The translations under genes and the position numbers were made by a program. Positions 19,322 to 27,244 of a DNA stretch of 64,000 nt are shown piece after piece. Each line of letters starts with the position of its first letter. Positions within the stretch are counted from its first letter, which is position 1. The notes beneath the pieces are model-generated. The model had not been told where the DNA came from. It was given only the letters and a program-made list of their open reading frames with translations, and made no database searches. This stretch comes from Parasphingopyxis sp. CP4 (GTDB lineage: Bacteria; Pseudomonadota; Alphaproteobacteria; Sphingomonadales; Sphingomonadaceae): assembly GCF_013378055.1 (NCBI RefSeq), contig NZ_CP051130.1:1612001-1676000 (forward strand), given 5' to 3'.

Positions 19322-19770
19322 CGGGAGCCGCCTGGCTCATCATCGGCGGATGCCTGTCAGCCGTGGCATCGCTCATGCACATCGCGATCATCATCGGTGG
19401 GCCGAGCTGGTATCGCTTTTTTGGTGCCGGAGAGCGAATGGCTGAAATGGCCGCTCGAGGCCAAGCCTATCCGACCATCATCACCTTGGGAATCGCCGGG
19501 ATTCTCGCCATCTGGTCAGCCTATGCATTTTCCGGTGCAGGCTGGCTGTTTCGCTTGCCGTTGCTCCGTACCGCGCTGATCCTGATTGCAGCCATCTATC
19601 TGGTTCGCGCCATCGCCTTTGTTCCTGCGCTGGCAATGTCCGGTCAGGTGATCACACCCTTTTCAATCTGGAGCTCACTCATCGTCCTTGTTTATGGGAT
19701 TTGCTACGCGCTTGGCACCTGGATGCGATGGCAGGACCTTGCGCCAGAAACGGTTCAGAGAGTCATTTGA
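19318..19770 (+). CDS. Small four-helix membrane protein of unknown function
   Basis: A 150-residue hydrophobic protein with about four membrane segments: AAWLIIGGCLSAVASLMHIAII, TIITLGIAGILAIWSAYAF, TALILIAAIYLVRAIAFVP and IWSSLIVLVYGICYALGTW. The first helix carries a conserved-looking His next to WYRFFGAGERM. I do not recognise a specific family with certainty. The ATG overlaps the proA stop (ATGA at 19318-19321), and its own stop overlaps the TTG start of nadD, so it is embedded in the operon and is likely translated by coupling. Confidence 0.75.
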   Translation: MTGAAWLIIGGCLSAVASLMHIAIIIGGPSWYRFFGAGERMAEMAARGQAYPTIITLGIAGILAIWSAYAFSGAGWLFRLPLLRTALILIAAIYLVRAIAFVPALAMSGQVITPFSIWSSLIVLVYGICYALGTWMRWQDLAPETVQRVI

Positions 19771-20399
19771 CGCATATCGGTCTTCTCGGCGGCTCGTTTA
19801 ATCCGGCCCATGGCGGACATCGCGGAATTAGTCGGTTCGCGCTCAAAGCGCTGGATCTCGACGAGGTCTGGTGGCTGGTATCTCCGGGAAATCCGTTGAA
19901 AGAGGGCGCCAAAGACATGGCGCCGCTTCAGGCTCGGCTTGCGTCTGCGCGGAAAATGGCGCGCGGCGCCCGTATTCGCCCGACGGCGATCGAGGGCGAA
20001 CTGGGCACGCGATACACGGTAAATACGATCAAAAAGCTGGTCAGGCGCTACCCAAAGCACCGATTTATCTGGATTATGGGGTCAGACAATCTCGCCCAAT
20101 TCCACCGGTGGAAGGAGTGGCGGCAAATAGCCCGGCATATTGTGATTGCCGTGGTCGCTCGACCGGGGTATGAAGATGAGGCCTTGACCGCTCCGGCCAT
20201 GGCATGGCTGCGGCGCTTCGTCCGGCCCGCAAGCCAGTCGCGTGATTGGACCGATTGGAGACCGCCAGCGCTCGTGTATCTGCGCTTTCGACCCGATCCT
20301 CGTTCCGCCACCCGCTTGCGGCGTGACAATCCGCAGTGGCATCTGGCATTCCCCCCAACAGCTTCGCGTGATCCAGTTACGCGACGGCGCATCCCATAG
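19767..20399 (+). CDS. nadD: Nicotinate-nucleotide adenylyltransferase (TTG start)
   Basis: Adenylates nicotinate mononucleotide in NAD synthesis. The nucleotidyltransferase signature is IGLLGGSFNPAHGGHRGIS (HxGH-type motif), followed by VWWLVSPGNPLK, IRPTAIEGELGTRYTVNTIKKL and WIMGSDNLAQFHRW, all typical of NadD. The conserved sequence begins three residues after TTG 19767, which overlaps the preceding stop codon (TTGA), and no ATG lies close enough, so TTG is the likely start. The length, 210 residues, fits the family. The C-terminus (SATRLRRDNPQW...) keeps the family's conserved basic segment. Confidence 0.92.
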   Translation: MTHIGLLGGSFNPAHGGHRGISRFALKALDLDEVWWLVSPGNPLKEGAKDMAPLQARLASARKMARGARIRPTAIEGELGTRYTVNTIKKLVRRYPKHRFIWIMGSDNLAQFHRWKEWRQIARHIVIAVVARPGYEDEALTAPAMAWLRRFVRPASQSRDWTDWRPPALVYLRFRPDPRSATRLRRDNPQWHLAFPPTASRDPVTRRRIP

Positions 20400-20407
20400 G
20401 AGACATC

Positions 20408-20800
20408 TTGCCCGCTTCATCAGCTGCGACGCTTCCGAATACTGACGCCCAAACGGCCGAAGACCTTCACCAGCTCATTTTGCAGTCCCTTGATGACGAT
20501 CAGGCGCAGGACGTGACCTCGATCCCGCTCGCCGGGAAATCGTCGATTGGCGATTACATGGTCATAGCCAGCGGTCGATCGACCCGTCATGTCGCATCCA
20601 TTGCCGAAAAACTTGCCGAGCGGATGAAATCCGAATTCGGCATTCCGACCCGCATCGAAGGCCTGCCAACAGCAGACTGGGTATTGCTCGATGCTGGCGA
20701 TGTGGTCGTTCATCTGTTTCGCCCCGAAGTCCGCAGCTTCTATAATCTGGAGCGCATGTGGGGCTTTGGCGAACAGTACGACGAAGCGACAGATAGCTGA
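20408..20800 (+). CDS. rsfS: Ribosome silencing factor RsfS (TTG start)
   Basis: RsfS binds ribosomal protein uL14 and blocks subunit joining when nutrients are scarce. The 130 residues include DVTSIPLAGKSSIGDYMVIASG, abridged here as the family's DxxxIxL/D-Y-M/V pattern, then STRHVASIAEKLAERMK, GLPTADWVLLDAGDVVVHLF and REFYNLE-like RSFYNLERMWG. The start is TTG 20408 behind AGGAG (20398-20402); no ATG is available before the conserved domain. It lies nine bases after nadD and directly before rlmH, the standard order. Confidence 0.93.
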   Translation: MPASSAATLPNTDAQTAEDLHQLILQSLDDDQAQDVTSIPLAGKSSIGDYMVIASGRSTRHVASIAEKLAERMKSEFGIPTRIEGLPTADWVLLDAGDVVVHLFRPEVRSFYNLERMWGFGEQYDEATDS

Positions 20801-20802
20801 GC

Positions 20803-21225
20803 CTGACACTGCACATCGTTGCCCGCGGGAAGATTGGCCGCGGGCCGGAAGCCGAGCTTGTCGATCGCTATATGGGGCGCATCGGCTGGCCCGTTCGGAT
20901 TACCGAACTGCCTGATAAAGGCGGCAAGATTCCCCCTCCCCCGACAGGCACGAAAATCGTCACGCTGGATGAGACCGGCCGCCAAATGGGATCAGTGGCC
21001 TTTGCCAATCAGATTGGCGATTGGCGCGATCAAGGGACGCGGGAAATTCGCTTTCTGATTGGCGCCGCTGACGGCCTGACCGTCGAGGAAAAAGCCAGCG
21101 CCGATCTGTCCATTGCCTTTGGCAAGGCGACCTGGCCGCACTTGATGGCCCGAGCGATGCTGGCTGAACAGCTGTGGCGGGCAAGCTCAATCCTTGCCAA
21201 CCACCCCTATCATCGCGAAGGATAG
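20803..21225 (+). CDS. rlmH: 23S rRNA pseudouridine-1915 N3-methyltransferase (apparent CTG start)
   Basis: A SPOUT methyltransferase acting on assembled 70S ribosomes. The conserved N-terminus LTLHIVARGKIGRGPEAELV (20803 onward) precedes the first ATG (20872) by 23 codons; removing it would delete the first beta strand. Only CTG codons (20797, 20803, 20809) are available, because an in-frame TAG stands at 20794. From 20803 the protein is 140 residues, the normal length. FLIGAADGL, the SAM knot loop, and HLMARAMLAEQLWRASSILANHPYH at the C-terminus (abridged) are diagnostic. CTG 20797 overlaps the rsfS stop as CTGA and is an alternative. Confidence 0.9.
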   Translation: MTLHIVARGKIGRGPEAELVDRYMGRIGWPVRITELPDKGGKIPPPPTGTKIVTLDETGRQMGSVAFANQIGDWRDQGTREIRFLIGAADGLTVEEKASADLSIAFGKATWPHLMARAMLAEQLWRASSILANHPYHREG

Positions 21226-21228
21226 GGC

Positions 21229-22428
21229 ATGATCATTCGGATCCTAGCAATGTTTGCCCTGTTTTCGGCAATCCTGGCGCCCTTCGCACTTGCCCAGCCC
21301 GATAGTGGAAACGGCGAAGCGGAAGCTCTCGAAGAGGCACTTCGCCAGCGTGCAATAGCGCAGCAGCGTGCCGAACAGTTTCAGGACCGCGCGGAATCTG
21401 CGGAAAGCCAGGCTGAGCGAACCGCGGCAGAACAGGCGGCGGCTGCAGCCGAGGTACAGGCCGCCGAAGCGGATCTAACAGCTGCGCAGAACCGAATTGC
21501 GCTAATCGAACGATTGCGCGTTGAACAACGTGCCCGGCTCGCCGAACGCCAAGGCACGATTATCGGATTAACTGCAGCATTGCAGACCATGGCGCGACGC
21601 CCGCCAGCGCTCGCGCTGGTTCACCAAGGTTCGATCACGGATCTTGTCCATATTCGGTCTTTATTCTCAACCACCTTGCCGGCGGTGCGGGAGCGAACTG
21701 CGGCGCTCCGGGCCGAGGTTGCGCGCGGTGCCAATCTGCGCTTGCAGGAAGATCGCGCTGTCGCGTTGCTTGAAGGACGGCAATCGGAGCTCGAAGATCG
21801 CCGAGTAGAGTTGGCCGAGCTGGAGGAGGGACAACGGACGCAGGCGGCCCAGCTGGAACAGTCTGCCATGATCGAAAGCGATCGCGTCCTGGCGCTGGGC
21901 GAAGATGCGCGGGACATTCGCTCGCTGATGGAAGAGATGGATCGGCAGGCCGAAATACGCGCCGATCTTATCGAGCTTCCAGGTCCAAGGCTGAGGCCAG
22001 CCCAACCCGGCGAAGCCCGTGCACCCACGCGGCAAGCGAACCGAAACAGCAGCAACCGCCGACCGCCCTATCGTCTGCCGGTAATGGGGGAAGTGGTTGA
22101 AGGGCTGGGCGAGGTGTCGGATGCCGGGGTGCGCTCACGCGGCCTGACGATCGCCACCCAACCTGGCGCCCAAGTCATTGCGCCAACCGCCGGCCGGATC
22201 AGCTATGCCGGTGAATTCCGGGGCTATGGACGGATCGTCATCATCGATCATAGTGGCGGATGGACGACGTTAATCACGAATCTCGACATCATTAGCGTTG
22301 GGGTCGGCGATGTCGTTGGCCAGGGGGCGCCAATCGGCCGAACCGGCACAGATCGGCCGGTTGTGACGGTGGAACTGCGCCGAGCGGGACAGCCTGTCGA
22401 TATTTCGTCGCTTGTAAGCCGCGGTTAA
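21229..22428 (+). CDS. envC: EnvC-like murein hydrolase activator (degenerate M23 domain)
   Basis: A 399-residue periplasmic protein: signal peptide ending at FALAQP, a long coiled coil (residues about 25-260, Glu/Ala/Gln/Arg-rich), a Pro/Arg/Asn linker, and a C-terminal LytM/M23 fold. In active M23 peptidases the zinc ligands lie in HxxxD and HxH; here the corresponding segments read RGLTIATQPGAQV and LITNLDIISVG, so the ligands are missing. This is what EnvC-type activators show: they stimulate the division amidases rather than cut peptidoglycan. It starts three bases after rlmH. Confidence 0.88.
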   Translation: MIIRILAMFALFSAILAPFALAQPDSGNGEAEALEEALRQRAIAQQRAEQFQDRAESAESQAERTAAEQAAAAAEVQAAEADLTAAQNRIALIERLRVEQRARLAERQGTIIGLTAALQTMARRPPALALVHQGSITDLVHIRSLFSTTLPAVRERTAALRAEVARGANLRLQEDRAVALLEGRQSELEDRRVELAELEEGQRTQAAQLEQSAMIESDRVLALGEDARDIRSLMEEMDRQAEIRADLIELPGPRLRPAQPGEARAPTRQANRNSSNRRPPYRLPVMGEVVEGLGEVSDAGVRSRGLTIATQPGAQVIAPTAGRISYAGEFRGYGRIVIIDHSGGWTTLITNLDIISVGVGDVVGQGAPIGRTGTDRPVVTVELRRAGQPVDISSLVSRG

Positions 22429-22502
22429 GGCCACCAAGGCTATCCTTTCCTGAACCGCAGAAAACCGCTATCATGCGACGATCAGTTTAGAGAGTTTGAA
22501 CC

Positions 22503-23837
22503 ATGCCCAGACCTTTTATCAGTGCGATCGGTGCCGTCGGCACTTTGGCGCTCATCCCGGCCTTCACCGCGACCCTCGCTGCTGTCGATGTCGACACCTA
22601 TCGCGAACTCGATCAGTTCATGGACGTGTTTGAGCGGGTGCGCTCCGAATATGTCGACGAGATCAGCGACGAAGATCTGATGCGCGGCGCGATCAGCGGT
22701 ATGCTTTCGAGCCTCGATCCGCATAGCTCTTTCCTCGACGAAACTGGCTTCGAGCGGCTCACGACACAAAGCCAGGGCGAATATGGCGGGCTGGGCCTGA
22801 CCGTCACCCTCGAAGACGGGGCTGTGAAAGTCATCGCACCGTTTGAAGACACGCCCGCAGACCGGGCTGGCATCCAGGCCGGGGACTATATCACCCATCT
22901 CGACGACGAGCTGATCTTTGGTGGTACGCTCGACGAAGCTGTGGAACAGATGCGCGGCGCGCCAGGAACCTCGATTGACCTGCGGGTCGTGCGGCCCGGC
23001 CAGACCGAACCGCTGGAATTCACGCTCACCCGTGAGATCATCGAACTGCGGGCGGTGGAATGGGAAGTCCAGGATCGCGTGGGCATCATCAACATCAACA
23101 CCTTCAACCGCAACACGGGCGAAGAAGTACGGGCAGCCATTGCCTCTATCAACCAGTCGATCGGCGGGCAGCCCACCGGCTATGTGATCGATCTGCGCTC
23201 GAATCCGGGCGGCCTGCTCGACCAAGCCATCTCGGTCTCGGATATCTTCCTGGAACGCGGTGAAGTCGTGTCACAACGCGGACGGCGCGCCAGCGATATC
23301 GAGCGCTATTATGCGCGTGCAGGCGATGACACCAATGGCTTGCCGCTTGTCGTAATAGTAGACGCGGGCACGGCCTCAGCATCAGAAATCGTCGCCGGGG
23401 CGCTACAGGATCACCGGCGCGCCCTGATCATCGGCGAACAGACTTTCGGCAAGGGATCAGTCCAGACCATCCTTCCGCTGTCCGAAGTCACGGCCCTGCG
23501 CCTGACAACCGCTCGCTATTATACGCCGGCCGGCAATTCGGTGCAGGAAGGCGGCATCGAACCTGACCTCGAAGTTCCGCAGCTCACCAATCCGGACTGG
23601 CGCGACGCGCCGCGGTTCCGGGAGGCTGATCTGCGCCGCCACCTGATCAACGAAGAAGCCGTGGCTGAAGACGTGATCGAGGATGACATCCGCGAAGATC
23701 CACGCTTCTCCGCAACGTCTGAAGAGCTGGCAGAGCAAGGTATTACCGACTTCCAGATGCATTATGCGGTGGAAACGATCGCGCGCCTGGCGGCGGAAGA
23801 TCCGCCGGTTGCGACAGCGTCTCTCACGCGCCGCTAA
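22503..23837 (+). CDS. ctpA: C-terminal processing peptidase, S41 family
   Basis: A 444-residue periplasmic protease with signal sequence (MPRPFISAIGAVGTLALIPAF), a PDZ domain (about 95-175; YGGLGLTVTLEDGAVKVIAP) and the S41 catalytic domain. The Ser/Lys dyad is seen as TASASE (Ser292) and GKGSVQT (Lys317), 25 residues apart as in E. coli Tsp. RSNPGGLLDQAI and RYYTPAGNSVQEGGIEPD are further family signatures. It cleaves exported proteins near their C-termini. It follows envC by 74 bases, and the pairing of envC with ctpA is common in alphaproteobacteria. Confidence 0.95.
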   Translation: MPRPFISAIGAVGTLALIPAFTATLAAVDVDTYRELDQFMDVFERVRSEYVDEISDEDLMRGAISGMLSSLDPHSSFLDETGFERLTTQSQGEYGGLGLTVTLEDGAVKVIAPFEDTPADRAGIQAGDYITHLDDELIFGGTLDEAVEQMRGAPGTSIDLRVVRPGQTEPLEFTLTREIIELRAVEWEVQDRVGIININTFNRNTGEEVRAAIASINQSIGGQPTGYVIDLRSNPGGLLDQAISVSDIFLERGEVVSQRGRRASDIERYYARAGDDTNGLPLVVIVDAGTASASEIVAGALQDHRRALIIGEQTFGKGSVQTILPLSEVTALRLTTARYYTPAGNSVQEGGIEPDLEVPQLTNPDWRDAPRFREADLRRHLINEEAVAEDVIEDDIREDPRFSATSEELAEQGITDFQMHYAVETIARLAAEDPPVATASLTRR

Positions 23838-23861
23838 CTCGCCTTAGCTGAAGGAAACGTC

Positions 23862-24338
23862 GTGACCATGACCTCGAAAGGACTAGCGTATGCGCTTGCC
23901 CTGTTCGTGCCGTTCGCGTTGCTCGCCGGTGCACTGGGTTCGGAGATCATTGGAGACCTCTATCCGTGCGAAATGTGCCACTGGCAGCGATGGCCCCATT
24001 ATGCAGCCGTACCGCTGGCGCTGATCGCGCTTATCTTACGCGACAAGCGAGCGGGTACGCTTTTTCTCTGGCTGGCAGCCGATGCGATATTCATCAGTGG
24101 AGCGATCGGCGTCTTCCATGCCGGTGTCGAATACGGCTTTTGGGAAGGGATTACGGGCTGCGCCACGATGGATGCAGGGTCTGGTGATTTCATGGCCGAT
24201 ATAATGGCAACGCCGATCATCTCCTGCGACCAGCCGCAATGGACATTATTCGGCATCTCGCTTGCCGGATTTAACGCGATCATCTCGATCGGAACTGCTA
24301 TAGGAATCGCATGGCTGATCCGCAAAACGAACCGTTAG
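23862..24338 (+). CDS. dsbB: Disulfide bond formation protein DsbB family
   Basis: A 158-residue inner-membrane protein with four membrane segments that reoxidises DsbA using quinones. The first periplasmic loop holds CEMCHWQRWPHY (a CxxC pair) and the second has a cysteine pair, TGCATMDAG and IISCDQPQW. The start is GTG 23862 behind AAGGAA; an internal ATG lies at 23868. Its 3' end overlaps coq7 by 28 bases, which suggests coupling of a quinone-using enzyme with a quinone-making one. A DsbA-like lipoprotein is encoded at 33930-34670. Confidence 0.88.
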   Translation: MTMTSKGLAYALALFVPFALLAGALGSEIIGDLYPCEMCHWQRWPHYAAVPLALIALILRDKRAGTLFLWLAADAIFISGAIGVFHAGVEYGFWEGITGCATMDAGSGDFMADIMATPIISCDQPQWTLFGISLAGFNAIISIGTAIGIAWLIRKTNR

Positions 24339-24877
24339 ATCTCGCTGGCCCGTTACCCGGCGATCGACAGCCGGATATCGACTCAATGATCCGTGTCGAT
24401 CAAGCCGGCGAATATGGTGCGACCCGCATTTACGCCGGCCAGCTGGCCATATTGGGTGACCGCAGCCCAGCGGCGCGATCAATCGCGCGCATGGCCGAAC
24501 AGGAACGTCGCCATTGTGACCGTTTCGACGCCCTCACCGTTGAACGCGGTGTTCGACCCAGCTTATTGCAACCGATCTGGGACCGCGCAGGATTTGCGCT
24601 AGGCGCGGCCACCGCATTGATGGGCCCGGAAGCGGCGATGGCCTGTACGGCGGCGATCGAAACCGAAATCGAAAATCATTATGGCGAACAGCTGGAAGAG
24701 CTGGGCGACACGGATCCCGAACTCAGCGATATGATCGCCGAATTTCAAGCTGAAGAGGCCGAACATCGCGAAACCGCGATTGCCGAGGGTGCGGAAGATG
24801 CACCGGCCTATCCGTTGCTTTCTGGCGCTATCCGGCTGGGATGCCGGATTGCGATTGCGGCGGCGAAACGGATTTGA
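24311..24877 (+). CDS. coq7: Demethoxyubiquinone hydroxylase (COQ7 family)
   Basis: A diiron hydroxylase for the penultimate step of ubiquinone synthesis. The 188 residues contain the ferritin-like iron ligands: IRVDQAGEYGATRIYAGQ (first Glu), MAEQERRHCDRFD (ExxH), and the second half with TEIENHYGEQLEEL and FQAEEAEHRETAIA (Glu and ExxH). ATG 24311 lies inside dsbB, 28 bases before its stop. Together with ubiG (3.4 kb) it shows the quinone pathway here uses the COQ7 hydroxylase rather than UbiF. Confidence 0.94.
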   Translation: MADPQNEPLDLAGPLPGDRQPDIDSMIRVDQAGEYGATRIYAGQLAILGDRSPAARSIARMAEQERRHCDRFDALTVERGVRPSLLQPIWDRAGFALGAATALMGPEAAMACTAAIETEIENHYGEQLEELGDTDPELSDMIAEFQAEEAEHRETAIAEGAEDAPAYPLLSGAIRLGCRIAIAAAKRI

Positions 24878-24974
24878 CGAATAGCGAGTTCAGGCCAGCG
24901 CAATAATCTATCTGGCATCTTGCCGACAGGGCTTGAAAAGCTGTAGCGTATTGGCTGCATTTAGGAGGATGATA

Positions 24975-25349
24975 ATGACGCGTTTGCTTGCCGCCACGGC
25001 ACTTATCGGAGCGATGGCCGTTATCCCTTCGGCGCCTGCCGCAGCGCAGAATAATGTCCGCATGCAGATCGTTTATGGCGATGAAGCGTGCCCAACGAGC
25101 AATGGCGAGATTATCGTTGTCTGCGTCCGCCGCGACGAGAGCGAACGCTATCGCATTCCGCCAGAGTTACGCGATACCCGCGACATGGCCGCCAACCAGA
25201 GCTGGCTCGCCCAGTCCCAGGCGGTCGAATATGTCGGACGCGGTGGCGCGATGAGTTGCTCACCGGTTGGCCCAGGCGGCTTTACCGGCTGCACCGAACA
25301 GCTGCTCCGGTCGGCCAGAGCCGAACGCGGAGCCCTGCTCGAATTCTAA
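24975..25349 (+). CDS. Exported cysteine-containing protein of unknown function
   Basis: A 124-residue protein with signal peptide MTRLLAATALIGAMAVIPSAPAAAQ. The mature part contains EACPTSNGEIIVVCVRRDESERYRIPPELR, abbreviated: a Cys, then an E-I-x-V-C-x-R strand and an R-Y-R-I-P-P motif, with two more Cys near the end (SCSPV and GCTEQLL), so two disulfides are likely. I have seen this C...EIVVC.R...RYRIP pattern in several exported sphingomonad proteins, none with a known function. ATG 24975 has AGGAGG six bases upstream; ATG 24969 directly abuts it. It converges on the DUF885 gene. Confidence 0.78.
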   Translation: MTRLLAATALIGAMAVIPSAPAAAQNNVRMQIVYGDEACPTSNGEIIVVCVRRDESERYRIPPELRDTRDMAANQSWLAQSQAVEYVGRGGAMSCSPVGPGGFTGCTEQLLRSARAERGALLEF

Positions 25350-25359
25350 ACCGCTAGCC

Positions 25360-27129
25360 TTACCCTTCGCCGTCCGCTTGTTGTGCGGCGATCCAGCGAT
25401 CAATCTGACCTTCAAGCACGTCGAGCGGCACTGAGCCCTGGCCCAGCACTGCATCATGGAACAGTCGAACATCGAAATCATCGCCTAGCGCCGCTTCCGC
25501 ACGAGCCCGTAGCGCGCGGATGCGAAGCTCACCAAGTTTGTAGGCAAGTGCCTGGCCCGGCCGCGAAATATAGCGATTAACTTCCGCCTCGATATTGGCT
25601 TCTGTGAGCGCCGTATTCTCGCTCATGAAATCAATCGCCTGTTGTTTGGACCAACCCAGCGCATGGATTCCAGTGTCGACAACCAACCGACACGCCCGCC
25701 ACATTTCATATGACAGTCGGCCCATATTTTCGGCCGGTGTATCATAGATGCCCATCTCGATACCGATGCGTTCCGAGTAGAGCCCCCAGCCTTCGATAAA
25801 GGCCGTGAAGAAAGCGAGATTACGCCGCAATGGATGCATGTCGATTTCCTGCTGCAGGGCGATCTGGTGATGATGGCCGGGCACGCCTTCATGGGCCGAC
25901 AGTGCCGGGATTTCCCAAAGCGGCCGTTGGTCGAGCAGGGACGTGTTGACGTAATAGAAGCCGGCGATGCCCGTTTCGGGAGAGCCAGGATTATAAAAGG
26001 CAGTCGTCGCGCCTTCGGCCACCTCAGCAGGGATTTCTCGCAGACCGTAGGGCAAGCGCGGCAGGACCGAGAACATGGTCGGCATCAATCCGTCCAATTC
26101 CTTGGTCTGTAGCGCGACCGCTGCCATGAGCTCTTCCGGCGTCTCGGCATAATATTGCGGATCCGTCCGCAGATGCTCGATAAAGGCCTCGCGCGTATCG
26201 AAACCGGCCTCAACGGTAACCTCTTCCATCTCGGCGCGGATCCGGGCGACTTCGGAGAGGCCGATATCATGGATTTCCTGCGCGCTGAGATTGGTCGTCG
26301 TCATCTGGCGGATCCGGTAGTCGTAGAATTCCGAACCTCCGGGCTGCGCAGATATCCCCACCGTCTCGCGGCATTGCGGCCGATACACTTCGGTAAACCA
26401 TTGCAAATGCTGCTCATATTCCGGCGCGAGGATTGTCGTGATGATCTCCCGTGCCCGCGCGGCATAACCATTAAAGGCCTCTTCGCTGACGCCAGCCGGA
26501 CGCGTCCCCTGGAACGGTCGGTAGAAGCGCGATGTTGTCGGGTCCTCGCCAATCACACCGGAAATCGATTCCTCAAAACCATCCAGAACAACGCAGGGAA
26601 GCGTATAGCCTTGCTCTGCAGCTTGGGTGCTGATCGCAATCGCCTCGTCATTAATGCTCGGATAGAGGCTGAGGCGGGTTAGATAGCTCTCAAAATCCGC
26701 ATCGGTCTGGAATGGCAGATTGTTGGACATGCCAGCAAAGCTTTGATGCCAGCCGCGCGTATTGGAAAAGAGCATCATCCGCTGGCCATAGCCATTGGCC
26801 TCAATGCTTTCGGCAAGCATGCGCTCCAATATCCCATAATTGGTGCGGGCCTCTGCTGAGAGCTCGTCTTCGGGAATCGCGCGCAGCCGATCGAGCTGAG
26901 CCTGGGCGGTGGCCGTGCGCCGATCCTGAGCCGCCAGGCTGATATCGGAAACCTGATCATCATAGTCTCGCACACCGACACCGGTCGCAAACACCGGAAA
27001 CTCGCGCAGCGCGCCCTGCCATACTTCATCCATCAGCGCATCGAGATCATCTTCAGGTGCCGCGAATGCCGGCCCGGACAACCCCACAGCAGATACCGAC
27101 AGCGTCAGTGCCATTACCAAAGCTCGCAT
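25360..27129 (-). CDS. DUF885 family exported metallopeptidase-like protein
   Basis: A 589-residue protein with signal peptide (MRALVMALTLSVSAVGLSGPAFA). The DUF885 hallmark HEGVPGH, in ALSAHEGVPGHHHQIALQQE, resembles a gluzincin HExxH-like site with a longer spacing, and RPGQALAYKLGELRI is a second conserved block near the C-terminus. Family members are often annotated as dipeptidyl or oligopeptidase-like periplasmic enzymes; a few in other bacteria are experimentally linked to peptide or nucleoside-analogue processing, so the substrate here is uncertain. A 12-bp perfect palindrome, GCGGATATCCGC, lies upstream at 27221-27232. Confidence 0.88.
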   Translation of the reverse strand: MRALVMALTLSVSAVGLSGPAFAAPEDDLDALMDEVWQGALREFPVFATGVGVRDYDDQVSDISLAAQDRRTATAQAQLDRLRAIPEDELSAEARTNYGILERMLAESIEANGYGQRMMLFSNTRGWHQSFAGMSNNLPFQTDADFESYLTRLSLYPSINDEAIAISTQAAEQGYTLPCVVLDGFEESISGVIGEDPTTSRFYRPFQGTRPAGVSEEAFNGYAARAREIITTILAPEYEQHLQWFTEVYRPQCRETVGISAQPGGSEFYDYRIRQMTTTNLSAQEIHDIGLSEVARIRAEMEEVTVEAGFDTREAFIEHLRTDPQYYAETPEELMAAVALQTKELDGLMPTMFSVLPRLPYGLREIPAEVAEGATTAFYNPGSPETGIAGFYYVNTSLLDQRPLWEIPALSAHEGVPGHHHQIALQQEIDMHPLRRNLAFFTAFIEGWGLYSERIGIEMGIYDTPAENMGRLSYEMWRACRLVVDTGIHALGWSKQQAIDFMSENTALTEANIEAEVNRYISRPGQALAYKLGELRIRALRARAEAALGDDFDVRLFHDAVLGQGSVPLDVLEGQIDRWIAAQQADGEG

Positions 27130-27244
27130 CGTCTCATTCTCCCCTATTCGTTGGGAACAGGATTAGGCCGCGATCTGCGCTCTGACCAGCATCCGCTCGA
27201 CCAATGACCTATGCTGATCTGCGGATATCCGCTAACCGGCGCTA

